Assembly (NCBI RefSeq): GCF_040054535.1
Contig: NC_090782.1
Location: 17,627,001 to 17,691,000 of the forward strand
Direction of reading: 5' to 3'
Source: Antennarius striatus
Lineage: Eukaryota; Chordata; Actinopteri; Lophiiformes; Antennariidae
Length of the DNA stretch: 64,000 bases
Shown here: positions 25,401-36,004 of the stretch, piece after piece
Numbering within the stretch: position 1 is the stretch's first letter
Layout of the letters: every line of letters begins with the position of its first letter
Translations under genes and position numbers: made by a program
Notes under the pieces: model-generated
What the model saw: the letters and a program-made list of their open reading frames with translations, nothing else
Told to the model about the DNA's origin: nothing
The model's database searches: none

Positions 25401-28400
25401 TCCATCTGCTGTAAAGTTAGCGTTCAACGATTTACACCATGCCAATATCTCTCTGCAGGATCTCAGTCTCAGTGGCAAAGACCAACCACACCCAACTACG
25501 AAGGGCAACCACACGCACTGGTATTAAAACATTTCATTGCTACATCAAAGGAGAAGTATTCATTAAAATAATATTGTAGCTATTGTTAGCTTATTTTAGA
25601 TGAGTGTACAATAAATTACAAATCATTTTCATGTTGCTTTTCGTGTTCCAGTCTGAGTGCTACTTGTATTTCTACAGCAGAGTAAAATGGAGGACCGTTT
25701 GGAAGAGGCTATCCATGTACTTCGTAGTCATGCTGTGGGCCAGGGCCCTGGCATGGAGGGTGCCCACTCCGACATGCACAGCCTGCTGTCCTCGGTACAC
25801 AACGGGGGCCTCGGGGGCCTCTCTCCAGCTTTCCCCAATGCCAGCCTTGCCCTTAGCAACAGACATCCTGCCATGGTGAGTCACCTATTCTGCTCAAATT
25901 GTGTTTCCTTTGTATGTATGGAATTCTTAGAAGGTTGGATTGAGTGTGCCAACAAAACAAATGTTTATTTTTTTAGGTTTGTCTTCTGTCAATATGTCTG
26001 AAACACATCGTTAATATTTGTTTCTTGCTATCGTGGTAGAGATTTAGATGCATTCTGGGAAATTCGTGATGATGGTATTCCTGCTGAAGAAACTGTTGGT
26101 ATCAAGGTTCAAATAAAAGCCCTGCATTGATAGAAACAGGCACTTTCACTTCCTGCTGACAGGTGCCTTCAATTAGTACTGAAATTATGTTGCACACAAT
26201 CGTAATAAATTAATGTAATAAAATGTGCCCCACTTTATTTCTGGAAGGAAATGCGTTAATCCTAGGAACACATGTGCCATCTGCTGGTCAAATGTAAAAT
26301 TGCATTGTAAATTTTACAGTACTGTACAGTATAATGATCATGAGCTTTGAATTAAATAACATAACATCTTTTTAGACAAGGAAGATTTATTAACTGCTTG
26401 GTTTGGGATATGTTTGTTGTATTGATGTAGTAATGATATATTTCCTTGAGAGATTCACATTATAGTTCTCCACCAGCAGGGAGGGAAACACGAGGAGCCC
26501 ACCGGCCTTCCACCCAGCAGCACTCTACTTCATGGTCATCATGCATCTGGACCTACACCATCAGTTGGCCAACCAGAAGGCTTTACTAGTACGTCTGACT
26601 AAAATTGGTGCTATTTACTAGACGGTGTTCCATTTCATCCTTAGGATGTCAAAACAGAATGTGTGTTAATTCTTGACACCTTTATTGGTCATTTTTCAGA
26701 GATGTTTCCACTTTGTAGCATAATCCTCACACACCAAAGTTTGTCCCTAGATCTCCCTGGTGGAATGGCCCGCTCCACACACTCCTCCAGCAGCTCCGAC
26801 ATCAAAAGAGAAGAGAAAGAAGATGATGAAAACTCATCCGTTGCAGACAAGTCAGATGATGAAAAGAAGGACTCCAAGGCAGCGCGTAGTCGAATAAGGT
26901 AAGGCGGTCCCAACTTTTGTTTAAGTCTTGCATTTCAATTTAACAGCATGAAAAATGCAGTTTTGTTTGGTGAAAATGCAGAGTCAATCCAGAGTGAGAA
27001 TGGTTTCATTCTAGATAGCTGCAGATTTTATTGATGCAATGACTAATTATGACAATATATTGGAACCCATTTGATATGGGCAAATGATCTGCTGCAAAGT
27101 TCCAAATGTCAGCTGTCCTGTGTGTCCCACTGATTGCCCAAACTATTTTAGGAATTTAATTATGTTGAAATCACCCCTTCCCTTCATCTCACATTTTCAG
27201 AAAGGAGGCGTTGACCCTCCAGATGCTCTCTGGCCTTTCAGACCAGAAAGATGAGTAAGTTTCTTCAATAGAGGATCAACCTTTTGTGCTTTGCACGCTC
27301 TTGCCAGACAATCAAAGCACATGTTCATGAAGCTGGTGTCTAAAATCTGGCTTTTTGTTTGCAGAGTCGTTGTATTCAAGCTTCATGATATTCTGAATTT
27401 TATTCACTATCACTGACTTTTGCAGCAAATTAGTTCTGAAATTTGTAACGGAGAGCAAACTCCATACAAGACACTAGAATTGGAAGCACATAACACAACA
27501 AATGTTTGGTTTTGATGCACTGCACACACAACGTTATATTATTCAGGGAGAACATACTCTGTGGGAATAGCATTGCTGATCAAATGATTCCTGGATAAAG
27601 TTTCTCCACTATGCACTTTGATGTACACTCCTGGGCAAACAAAATGTGGTAACCTCCTATCATGGTTTTGTGATTTAAGCATTTTGATTCTAACTGCTCC
27701 AACTGCTAACGTGAAATTTTCTTTTGGTTTTATCACATTGAGTCACATTTTGAGTTGTGTAATGATGCCCAAAAGTGATGATGTGAAATGAACGTCATGG
27801 CTTGAGTGGCGATCTCTACTGGTGAAGGTCAGTCACCAGGTCTGAGCCTCAGAGAGAGAACATGGGAGCACATCAAGGCCAGACTGGTTGGCAGAACATT
27901 TGAAGACAGAAAGTCAAACAGCTATTTTCTGAATGAAAATAAAATAAAAATCCCGCCTCATAGTCATTTTACGCTATCACTTATTTTATCATTAAATCAT
28001 GTCTAATGACATAATAAACCATGTTTGACTTTTTTTTTCCCAGGAGTGTATTATGAGTTTAATTTCTTCTTGTTAGTGTATTCATTCTGTATTTAGTATT
28101 CTGTTCCTGCTAGTGAAGCTAAATGTAAAACACCTACATGCTAGTCGTCGTAAGGTAACATGAACAGTAGAGTGTTAGTGGTATGTCTGGAAATGTTCCT
28201 CCTGCCTGTGGCTTCAGCATTTCATCTGTAAATAGTCCAGAGGAAGACGATGAAGATCTTCCACCTGAGGTGAAGATGGAGCGTGAGAAAGAACGGCGAG
28301 TGGCTAACAATGCCCGCGAGCGTCTCAGAGTACGGGACATCAACGAGGCGTTCAAGGAGCTTGGTAGGATGTGCCAGCTACACCTCAGCCATGACAAACC

Positions 28401-28717
28401 TCAGACCAAACTTCTCATCCTGCACCAAGCTGTCAATGTCATCCTCAATCTAGAACAACAAGTCAGAGGTGAGTCTCCTGTCACCGCATCATGGATGGGC
28501 TGAATTGGCCTCTATAGAAGGTCTACTATTGTAAACTGAGACAATCTGATTGTGTTTCCCTCCTCTGTCAGAGCGTAACCTCAACCCAAAGGCAGCATGT
28601 TTAAAACGCCGTGAGGAGGAGAAGGTTTCTGGGGTTGTGGGTGAAGCACCCATGCAGCTCTCAGGAGGCCATCCTAGTATGGGTGGAGATGGCCACAATC
28701 CAGTTAGCCACATGTAA
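9004..28717 (+). CDS. tcf3: Transcription factor 3 (E2A, E12-type E protein)
   Basis: Class I bHLH factor that dimerises with tissue-specific bHLH proteins and binds E-boxes in the nucleus. Coding exons: 9004-9078, 10704-10776, 15557-15630, 16303-16375, 16909-16949, 17153-17285, 17828-17874, 22982-23081, 23182-23282, 23658-23751, 23871-23929, 24843-24918, 25459-25520, 25678-25875, 26480-26588, 26751-26898, 28236-28468, 28572-28717; phases agree throughout and give about 613 residues (human about 654). Visible parts: N-terminal activation domain 1 with LSDLLDFS, the NPRRRP..QPKKIRK basic stretch, activation domain 2 with GKALASIY, acidic [12 protein letters not shown], the bHLH (basic [15 protein letters not shown] near residues 508-522, helices to about 560), and the E-protein tail [34 protein letters not shown] and SGVVG favour TCF3 over TCF4/TCF12. 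The intron after 17874 holds a LINE. Several in-frame optional segments are listed separately. Confidence 0.95.
9395..9470. repeat. Short direct repeat and retroelement-like tail
   Basis: An 18-bp unit, cacaaatttccccactgt, occurs at 9397-9414 and again at 9417-9434. It is followed by 'gggacaataaagg' and a TTTA-rich tail to about 9468. The second copy plus tail looks like the 3' end of a fish non-LTR element; this is recognition from memory, not a search. Confidence 0.45.
10777..15556 (+). other. tcf3: tcf3 intron 2 with candidate regulatory DNA
   Basis: This 4.8-kb intron contains no recognisable coding exon. A GC-richer block at 11580-12060 holds a 156-codon antisense open frame with no family resemblance. 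An interrupted CA tract lies at 12776-12810. A cluster at 14829-14940 combines a 12-bp palindrome (atgaatattcat), an exact octamer ATGCAAAT at 14868-14875 and several TAAT/ATTA homeodomain-type cores, suggestive of an enhancer. Confidence 0.4.
15642..15705. repeat. (CA)n microsatellite 11 nt after a tcf3 donor
   Basis: An uninterrupted 64-bp CA tract on the transcribed strand. It starts 11 nt after the first intron base (15631) of the exon 15557-15630, so it sits in the pre-mRNA just downstream of a 5' splice site. Confidence 0.95.
16614..16654. repeat. Compound GTGC/GT microsatellite
   Basis: A gtgc run passes into a GT run inside the tcf3 intron between the exons at 16303 and 16909. Confidence 0.85.
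17683..17720. repeat. (CA)n microsatellite
   Basis: A 38-bp CA tract in the tcf3 intron upstream of the exon at 17828. Confidence 0.9.
18690..20545 (+). mobile_element. Degenerate L2-clade non-LTR retrotransposon (LINE)
   Basis: Same-strand insertion in a tcf3 intron (17875-22981). The translation shows a reverse transcriptase: [52 protein letters not shown] and the catalytic YADD box at 19563-19574, then [15 protein letters not shown]. Downstream come [14 protein letters not shown] and a C-terminal region with [22 protein letters not shown]. The copy is dead: a stop lies near 18846, another (TAG) at about 19833-19835, a frameshift lies near 19970, about six residues are missing before [11 protein letters not shown], and there is no 5' end or endonuclease domain. 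It ends in an AATAAAATG(TAT)n-type tail at 20508-20538, typical of fish L2-like elements. The 5' edge is uncertain. Confidence 0.85.
20546..22981 (+). other. tcf3: tcf3 intron remainder, no exon seen
   Basis: Sequence between the LINE and the exon at 22982. It contains pyrimidine-rich blocks, a (TC)n tract near 21857-21883 and a 71-bp GT tract ending in GC steps at 22417-22487. A 149-codon antisense frame (20427-20876) runs into the LINE tail and has no recognisable family. No coding exon was found. Confidence 0.5.
22417..22487. repeat. (GT)n(GC)n microsatellite
   Basis: About 64 bp of GT steps followed by gcgcgcg; alternating purine-pyrimidine throughout. Confidence 0.95.
23628..23657 (+). 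other. tcf3: Optional 30-nt exon extension in tcf3 (tandem acceptors)
   Basis: Two acceptors precede the same exon: ctccag|AAG (exon from 23628) and ccccacag|AAC (exon from 23658). Both follow the phase-0 end of the previous exon, so both read in frame. The longer form adds the ten residues [10 protein letters not shown]. Family alignment ([15 protein letters not shown] against human HERM-GYQLHGAEVNG) fits the shorter form as standard. Confidence 0.6.
27201..27254 (+). other. tcf3: Candidate 54-nt cassette exon of tcf3 before the bHLH
   Basis: The segment has an acceptor (acattttcag|AAAG) and a strong donor (GATGA|gtaagt), is 54 nt long, and is phase 2 on both sides. Inclusion adds 18 residues around [17 protein letters not shown]; skipping joins AGTCGAATAAG directly to the bHLH exon and gives the usual [17 protein letters not shown] do not recall this peptide in mammalian TCF3, TCF4 or TCF12. 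It could be a real fish-specific cassette exon or a chance pair of splice sites. Confidence 0.5.
28218..28468 (+). other. tcf3: tcf3 bHLH exon with two possible acceptors
   Basis: It encodes the DNA-binding and dimerisation domain: basic region, helix 1 [16 protein letters not shown], loop SHDKPQTK and helix 2 [18 protein letters not shown]. The exon may start at 28218 (after gcttcag) or 28236 (after taaatag), both in frame and 18 nt apart; the longer form adds about six residues (SISSVN). The upstream acceptor has the better pyrimidine tract; the downstream one gives the closer match to human SPDEDEDD. It is E12-like ([15 protein letters not shown]). No E47-like second bHLH exon was found nearby. 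Confidence 0.8.
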
Positions 28718-31700
28718 CACCAGGTCAGCATTTTACTTAACCTCAGGGTGTATGTTATATAGTTTTCATTCATTTAAGACCTCTAGGATTTCTAGTTCTG
28801 TTTGTGTTTCTAAGGCCAGTTTTTCTGAGGTGATGGCAAAATGATGATAAAACTGCCAGTGTAATATTTTGAGATCAAAAAATTATGCAATTTATGTAAA
28901 AAAAAATATCACAAAAGAGCTAATAGTAAATCCTTTAGAATTGCAGTTTAACAAGCATTAAATCAGGAAATCACATCCATGTGAATTGACTCTGCCCCAG
29001 ACAATGAAATCATATCAGATAGAAATATTACAAAATATCTGAAGGGTTATAAAACAAATGTGATAGAATAAATAATGCACTTATTTTCTGGAGTCTTCTA
29101 TCCTCTGTACTGGTTTATTTTGATGTTTGTAATAACACTGATTGTAGTCCCTCTTGTTACAGATCCTCTTGTGGTGTTTCCTTGGCTGTCAGAGGATGTG
29201 GCCTTAACAGATTTCTTCCACCCATTATTCTCAGTGTGTGTGTGTATACTGTATGTGGACATCTGTGTATTGTCCGTTCAAGTTTCAAGATGCACATTCA
29301 CACACTCATACACACATGCATACTGCCAAAACTGACACAACCTGTTTGTCGCACTCCCAACCATGACTACAAGCTCAAATGTGAAGAACTTTTTTTTTTT
29401 TTTTTGCTTTGTTTTATATATGTAAAATTGTTTTGGTTTCCACAAGTTGATGGAACACCGGAGTACTTTTTTGTTCTGCCACAAATTTGGGATTTCACAC
29501 ACTGCCGAGAGGCGCTCTTGTGAAAGAAAGGAGACTTAAACACACACAAATTGAATCCAGGATTTGTGCCTAATTAATTCATGTTTTCTATTTGACATTT
29601 AAGCAAATTGCTTTACATGTAAGGAACATTTATTGTGAGGGATTGCTTATGTGTATGAGCAATTATTTTAATGTATGTCATTCCCAGTATGGTGGTACAG
29701 TCTTACATATGTTATGTAACCAAGCCCATAGTCGAAGTTGAATTTTCTAAATTCAAAGACATTTCCTCTAATACGCAAAGTTTGTGGAAGGCAACAGAAA
29801 CGTGACAAGGGGGAAAGGTCAAATTTCTGACAGTCCAAAGCGGCTTCTGAAAAACTTCTGACCCTGATCCAGACGCTCTCTGACCCGAAGCCTGGTCTCG
29901 TCCCACAAAGTGTCTGGAGACTTGGAATACATAACCCTTTCCTCGAAGGTCACGATTTATCCAAGTGTTAAAATCTGCCAACTTCAAAATTGTTCCATTT
30001 GTTGATCATGAATTCTAGAGCCACTCCAAGACTCCCTTGTCACATGGTCAGGTTTTTTTGTACCGCTTTATTTACTAAAGCATAGATAAAGAAGTCATAG
30101 CACAGCTGTATCGGGTCAGACTGGAAGTTAAGTGATGACCTGTTAAGCTCTTCAGTCCCAGAACGTTTTGTACAAACAGCCATTAGAGACACTCGCTAAG
30201 TGATCAGCCCCACTTAGTGCTTCTTTCTTACTTGAAATGGTTTACTGACAATGCTAGCACAATTTAAAAAAGTCCAGTCTTTCCCCTTAATTGATGTTCT
30301 ATAAAAGACAAAAATAATCCGGGTTCCTTTGATGGAGGGATCACATCAGCACGTTGTTGTTCGACGCAGACGAGCCTTTGTGTAACGGAGGTTTTCTTTT
30401 CCTAAATGAGCATTCCCACTGGATTACAGCCCCTCACCCTACTCCTGAAGAAGTTTGTCATGTTTGTTGCTGAGAGAAGTGTGATGTGTAAATTCACTTC
30501 ATGCATTACTCTGATACGTTTCATTTTTCAAAATTAAATATATATAAAAATATATATTTTTTGTTAGTCTATACATTGTAGATTTTTTACATAAATGGCA
30601 ATATTAGTTTGAAGTTTAGAGTGTATTGTAGATGAACTGAATAAGGGGATATTTGACATTTAAATGAAATTTTTCAAAATTTAATTCAAAACTAAAACAG
30701 GATTGCAGAGAACAAAAGTCAACAGATAACATAAAAAATGTTGAGAGCATTTGGTATATCCTTTATTCCAGTTTTACATGTAAACTACCCAGATGAATTT
30801 TTACTTACCATTTGGGGTTATGTGTACAGAGTTTCTGCCACAGGCCTGTTGAAGTGTTCTCACTTTAGCTGTGAGGCACTTAGGAAATACGTGGAAGGGA
30901 TACTTGTCTCCAACCGTAATTATGCAACTGTTTTTTGAATGTAGCTACCAAACAAATGTGGATCATCTTCATTTTCACAGATGTGTTTTCTGTTTTTTTT
31001 CAGTACAGTATAATTTTCATTTCACATTTTGCCATGTCTGCCCTCAGTCGAGTGGCTCTCCGTGTGCAGCTCCCTTTTCAGCAGCCTGCGCATTTATTTT
31101 GGAGTTACGCTGGTATTTGGGTGTAAGGTAATGGATAATATGGAGAACAAAACAGTGTTATTGTGATGTTATTCCCATGTCATGTTGTGAATGGTTTTTA
31201 ACCAACATGTAATCACAAATGGGAGGTAGAGCGTTTTGTGTGTTTAATTTCTACAAAAAGAGATGAAAAAAGACCTATACAAATCAATAGTGTGGCCTTT
31301 TCATTCTCATGACTTAAGATGACATGATGGGAGAGTGATACCTTATCAGTGCCTGAACTTGTATTTTCATTTAAGACAGTTTTATTTTGTGAACCATATC
31401 ATTTCATTTATCATGGAGATTAAAGTGGTACTTGTTCATTCCCCCACCTTCCCTTCTCCTAATGCTTTTTTCAATTTTCAGGAAGAAGTTTAAATGGTAT
31501 AAAGAGATTTTCTTTCAGTGTATCTAGTTAAATAAATAAATGTTATGTAGATCTTGTTTAGTTTTTATTCCTTTTCCCTTCCCTCACCATTCAACTGGGT
31601 TATATTGGCCAAACTGCTGTTTGTTAAGGTCATGGGTCCAGATTATGAGTTTTCTTTCCATCTGCCCTATGTTGCTAAATCAGTTGATTTTGCTGGGTTC

Positions 31701-32550
31701 AATAGATTCAGATTAATTGATTTTGAAGCACACTAACCTGTTTCAGTTTATATTTTGCTTCAGTTTCATAGTAGGGCATAAGCTTTATTTTCTGTAGTTG
31801 CTGGAGCCTGCCACTGACTTGGAGCATTTTAAATTTGTGTATATCATCGTGACTCGTTATATGTAGTCTCCAGTGACCGTTTTCACATCAGATCCTTTAC
31901 TCTTCCAGCCCTTGATGGCGCTGACTATGACTTTTTGGGAGAAGTTTACTTCTTTAAAAAAAAAGTTGTATTTGAAGTTTTGCTTTCTATTATTATAAGG
32001 TCAGTAAGTGTACTGAATATTGTTTCAAGGGAAAATCTGACTTGATGTCTTTTATTATTCTGTGAACATCCCATTAATCCAGAAACTACATAATCAACTT
32101 TTTTTTTGACACAATTTTTGACATAGGCTCAATTTGAAATCTGCAGAAATTCCACCATTTGCTGCAGAACAAAGTAATGCCAACAGGAAATTATGATGAA
32201 ACATTCAGTTGATGGGCTTGAACATGTTTTGGTTTGGGAAAGCAGTAATAAAACACTTTCAACAAAATTGTCATATCTTTGTTGAACGTAAAAAGTGGAG
32301 ACATCATGACATCATGGAGTGAAGACACGGTTGAGTCCTGCAGGATCCTCCAAGTGCCTCACTCAATCTGTCTCTTTTTATATATAAATATATATAAATA
32401 TATATAGTTGAGATCTGTCCTGTATATAACAGTAATGTAGCAATAAATGTGCCATTTTTAATAACAGATTATACCTTTTCCAATGTCTGGCTTTTGAATA
32501 TTGTATACATTAAAAAGGAAAATAAAGGAAAAAGTTGTAATGAAGGGTTT
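28718..32550 (+). other. tcf3: tcf3 3' untranslated region
   Basis: No coding exon follows the stop at 28715-28717, and the sequence is AT-rich with no recognised gene until the uqcr11 start. Candidate poly(A) signals AATAAA lie at 32442-32447 and 32521-32526, giving a 3' UTR of about 3.7-3.8 kb. Earlier cleavage is possible. The next gene's start codon is only about 350 bp beyond. Confidence 0.55.
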
Positions 32551-32895
32551 ATTGTAATTCGGAAAATGAATGTGTACATATTTACTGCTAATACATGGTA
32601 GGCCTGTAGGAACAAGTGCGTTTTGTTTTTGTTTTATTTAACATTACGATCACGCACAAGACCCCGCATTAAATTCAACATCCGACGGCGGCTGATTACA
32701 TGAAATTCATGCGCACATGTCTGGGCATAGAACACGTTTAAACACCAGTCAGACCTCTGCTGCGGTGACCTGAAGTGGCCGGAGCTTCATCACGCTGCCC
32801 GGTTGTTATATTTTTTATCAGGCATTAATAAAGATAGCCCGGGGTCCTTCAAGCTATCGAAGACACAGCTCCGTGTAAACATCAGAAACGTTAGG

Positions 32896-34470
32896 ATGGT
32901 CCAGAAAATACTCAATAAATTCGTCGGCGCTAAATACGCCTCTATTTTAAGGACATGGTAAGTTAAATAATTTGCTGAGGTGTTGCACAGCATCACAAAT
33001 GTTACTTGAGACGTTCGTGGTGTTCAGAAGAACAACTCCTGCGTCCATCTGTCACCCGTTCGGCTGATAGATAGCTTTAGCCTAGCCTAGCCTGCGTGTT
33101 TACTTCCTGGAACTGTAAGTTCGTGAAGCGGCAGTGACTAACACTGCCACGGTTTTTAATTTGAAACTATTAAACTGTTTTAAATACAAATATATTGAAG
33201 GTGTTGCTCATCAAAATAAATAAAACATTTAGACTTAAATATTTTAATTTAGACCCCTATTTACAGTGGTGCTTAATTTTTTTTTAATTGTATTACAAAA
33301 TAATTAGCTTTGTAAAGCACATACAGTGATAAAAAACAAGTATTATTTTAAGTCAGTGTTAGCCAATGTCAACTTAAGAACTATCAAACTCTTTTCTAAC
33401 TTTGAATTATTAAATTAGAGATTTTAACATGAACTAAGGAGTGAATGCATACACTTAAAGTTGAATATGAAGCAACTGAACTTCTGTTTTGAGGTTGAAG
33501 ATGTTTCCTCACCCAAAAGTTCCAACTGGTAGAGTGCAGATATTTGAACTCTTCTGAGGTCACTGATCTATACTGACTAGCGGGGCATCATGTGTGTCAT
33601 TAGCATGATTATCAGTGTTGAATCATGGTGTTACCAGTCATAAACCTCTATGGAGATATGCACAGACTGCATTATATGTGGGTTAGAGGTGGTGGCATAA
33701 ACATCTACCTCTGTTAAAAGATGATTGTGTTGACAAAGGTGTCTTTTTTTCACTCCCCTTTCAAACCATCTCTCTTCAGTCCAAACTTTGTGCGTTATTG
33801 TCTTCAACAGAGTGTCCTTTGTCCCTTAGATGTAGGTCGACTGCTGAGTCCTGCTTTGAAGAGCTGCCTTTCCTGTGTTGTGCCACACCTTGTGCGGAGT
33901 GGTTGTGTGGTTTTCTCCCTATATACAGGTCCATGCACTCCTCGCTGCATTGGACTGCATAAACAACATCGTTGAGTTTGTGAACTTCTTCAAACCCTAA
34001 ACAGAAGTTCAGTTGCTTCACATTCAACCTTCAAAGATCATCATGACCTGGATGAATAAGAATCTACACCAATATATGGTAGTGTAGTGGCATATTGATT
34101 TGATTGTAGTCCCCAGTAATAATAAACAAGAAATGGGTAACTACAACCCCAGATTATGGGTAAAATAGATGACAGACATTCTGAAATTTTTTTTCACAAA
34201 TATTAATATTGTCTATTCATACCTCTAATTCTACATGCCTGAATAAACTATCATGCCACATGAATGAAGGATAACAATAATCCAACTTGCTCTTTATATG
34301 TGTATAGTTACACATATATTAATAAATTTGACTGATTTCTTCCAACTAGGGTGCCAAATATGGTCGCCTGGGGAACAGCTGGGGGAGTGGCACTCATCCA
34401 CTTCACAGACTGGCGAGTAATTCTAGACTATGTGCCGTACATTAAAGGGAAGTTCACCAAGGATGAGTAA
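32896..34470 (+). CDS. uqcr11: Cytochrome b-c1 complex subunit 10 (UQCR11)
   Basis: Small subunit of mitochondrial respiratory complex III, in the inner membrane. Two exons, 32896-32957 and 34350-34470, joined in phase 2, encode 60 residues (human 56). The second exon is the diagnostic part: WVPNMVAWGTAGGVALIHF, then TDWRVILDYVPYIKGKF and KDE, matching the human pattern WVPTAYTWG...TDWRLILDWVPYINGKFKKDN. The hydrophobic stretch from about residue 26 to 38 is the single membrane helix. The N-terminus (MVQKILNKFVGAKYASILRT) also matches the family layout. A poly(A) signal AATAAA lies at 34636-34641. The gene sits between tcf3 and mbd3 on the same strand, as in human. A Penelope-like remnant lies in its intron. 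Confidence 0.93.
33461..34065 (-). mobile_element. Penelope-like element remnant (GIY-YIG part)
   Basis: On the - strand, 34027-33776 encodes a GIY-YIG endonuclease-type stretch: VVYAVQCSEECMDLYIG, then HSAQGVAQHRKGSSSKQDSA and LHLRDKGHSVED, close to the C-terminal domain of fish Penelope-like elements as I remember it. A frameshift follows and a second frame gives ERWFERGVK. About 45-bp near-identical sequences lie at both ends in inverted orientation: 33461-33507 and the complement of about 33990-34035 (shared core gaagcaactgaacttctgtt). The reverse transcriptase is absent. It lies inside the uqcr11 intron, antisense to it. Confidence 0.75.
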
Positions 34471-34641
34471 AGTCCTGTACAACTACATTGTGAGTGTATT
34501 GATACGGTAACCAACACTTGTGTGATTGTGCTGTCATTCACACTCAAAATGCCCAGTTGCTTTAGCGCCTCCCCATGGTACTTGATATTATGCAGACAGA
34601 TGTACATCATGACAGGTCTTGAAACTAAACACTCCAATAAA

Positions 34642-35900
34642 TAATCAATACTGATTAAAGTTGGTGTCAGCTTGTTTTCAAGTTGTCAGATATTTTCTAA
34701 CCATTTGCCACGCATCTGCACAGACAAACCCATTGTTGGGGGTCATATATGCCTGTTATTTGAAAACATCTGCAATTGAACCAACAGCTGAAGAAATAAT
34801 GTTACCAAAGTGATCTTATAAGGTTGTTAGATAACTGATCTAAAAAAAGATTATTCAAAAAGGCATTGCACTCAGTGTAATCCAAAGCTTTGTAAAGCAC
34901 AAAGTGTGGGTCAGTTTATGACATAAAATGAAAACTTAGCAGCAGAAAGGATCCCCCCACATGGTTTTGCTCTATCAATATGGATTTCAACTGATGCAAT
35001 CTATTGATGTGATTTAATGGATAAAGCTTGCCTTTTTTAAATGAACAATTGAGTTTGTTTTGTTTGAACTACAGTAGTTTTTATCTAACTTATTGTTTGT
35101 GGTTTTCTTTAATGATTAAACGTATTTAAACTGTATTACATTACCTGAATTCCACACAATACCCAAGATATTGTCTGGTCCCACTGCAAGCATTATATTG
35201 ACATTTTCAAGCCCTAATAAAGTACACACATATGCGCACACATACACATTGTTCCTTATCCTGTCCCAATGCAGTCATCTTTGCTGAACCCTTTTTTTCC
35301 AAGACCACAACCACGTGTTGTAGTCTTGGAAAAAAAATCTAAACTCAAGGACAAGAAAGCTGTGTTGTCCCATCACCTTCATTTTGCTCATGTGTGGGGT
35401 GTGTGTCTGCCTGCAGGACCAGAGCATAGGAACTGACACATGAGTGGATTTCTTATGCGGCACAAGCGTAAAGGGGATGCACTGGCTCAGCAATCTTCTA
35501 TGCACTTCTTCTTGCAGTGTTATTAACTGTAAATAAATCTTGAATTCATCCTGCAAAACAGTCTATTGAAATCGTTTGTGTAAACTGCTTAAATAGATAT
35601 ATCTACAGCTTGTTGGGGTTTTTTTTGCCATGCCTGTATGTTTTTAATAAATTGATCTAACACTATTAAATGATCAACTCTTTCGTGGAGCAGTGGTAAT
35701 TGCAGATGTGATATTTTCTACCTGGTCATGATAGTTTGTACAGTAAAGATGGAATTTAAAAAAAATAAAAAAATAAGTGAATGGATCTGTACAAATTGTA
35801 CCTAATGATGAATTTCACACACGCACAAAGGTATTGAGGATCTAGTTGGTTCAGCTAGACATGACATTTTATCAGCCAGACGAAATTGGCGTGGATAATG
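34642..35900. other. Intergenic DNA between uqcr11 and mbd3
   Basis: No exon or RNA gene recognised. It contains a 20-bp-stem hairpin at 35292-35336 and AT-rich sequence. The right end turns purine-rich (from about 35920), which may be the start of an mbd3 promoter. Confidence 0.5.
35292..35336. repeat. Short hairpin with one mismatch
   Basis: The arms 35292-35311 and 35317-35336 pair over 20 positions with one mismatch (C35306/A35322), leaving a 5-nt loop cacgt. The outer seven pairs are T:A, so the distinctive part is CCAAGAC/GTCTTGG plus ACAAC/GTTGT. Confidence 0.8.
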
Positions 35901-36004
35901 TCTTTCATTTCTCCCATCGAAGGGGGAGGGGACTGAAAAAGGAGAGGGGAGAAGGGATTTAACATAGCGAGAGGGAGAAAACCAGATACTGTAGTGTCTT
36001 CAAG

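Noticed and set aside
29712-29987. 91-codon - strand frame in the tcf3 3' UTR
   Set aside because: No family resemblance and antisense to an established 3' UTR; probably chance.
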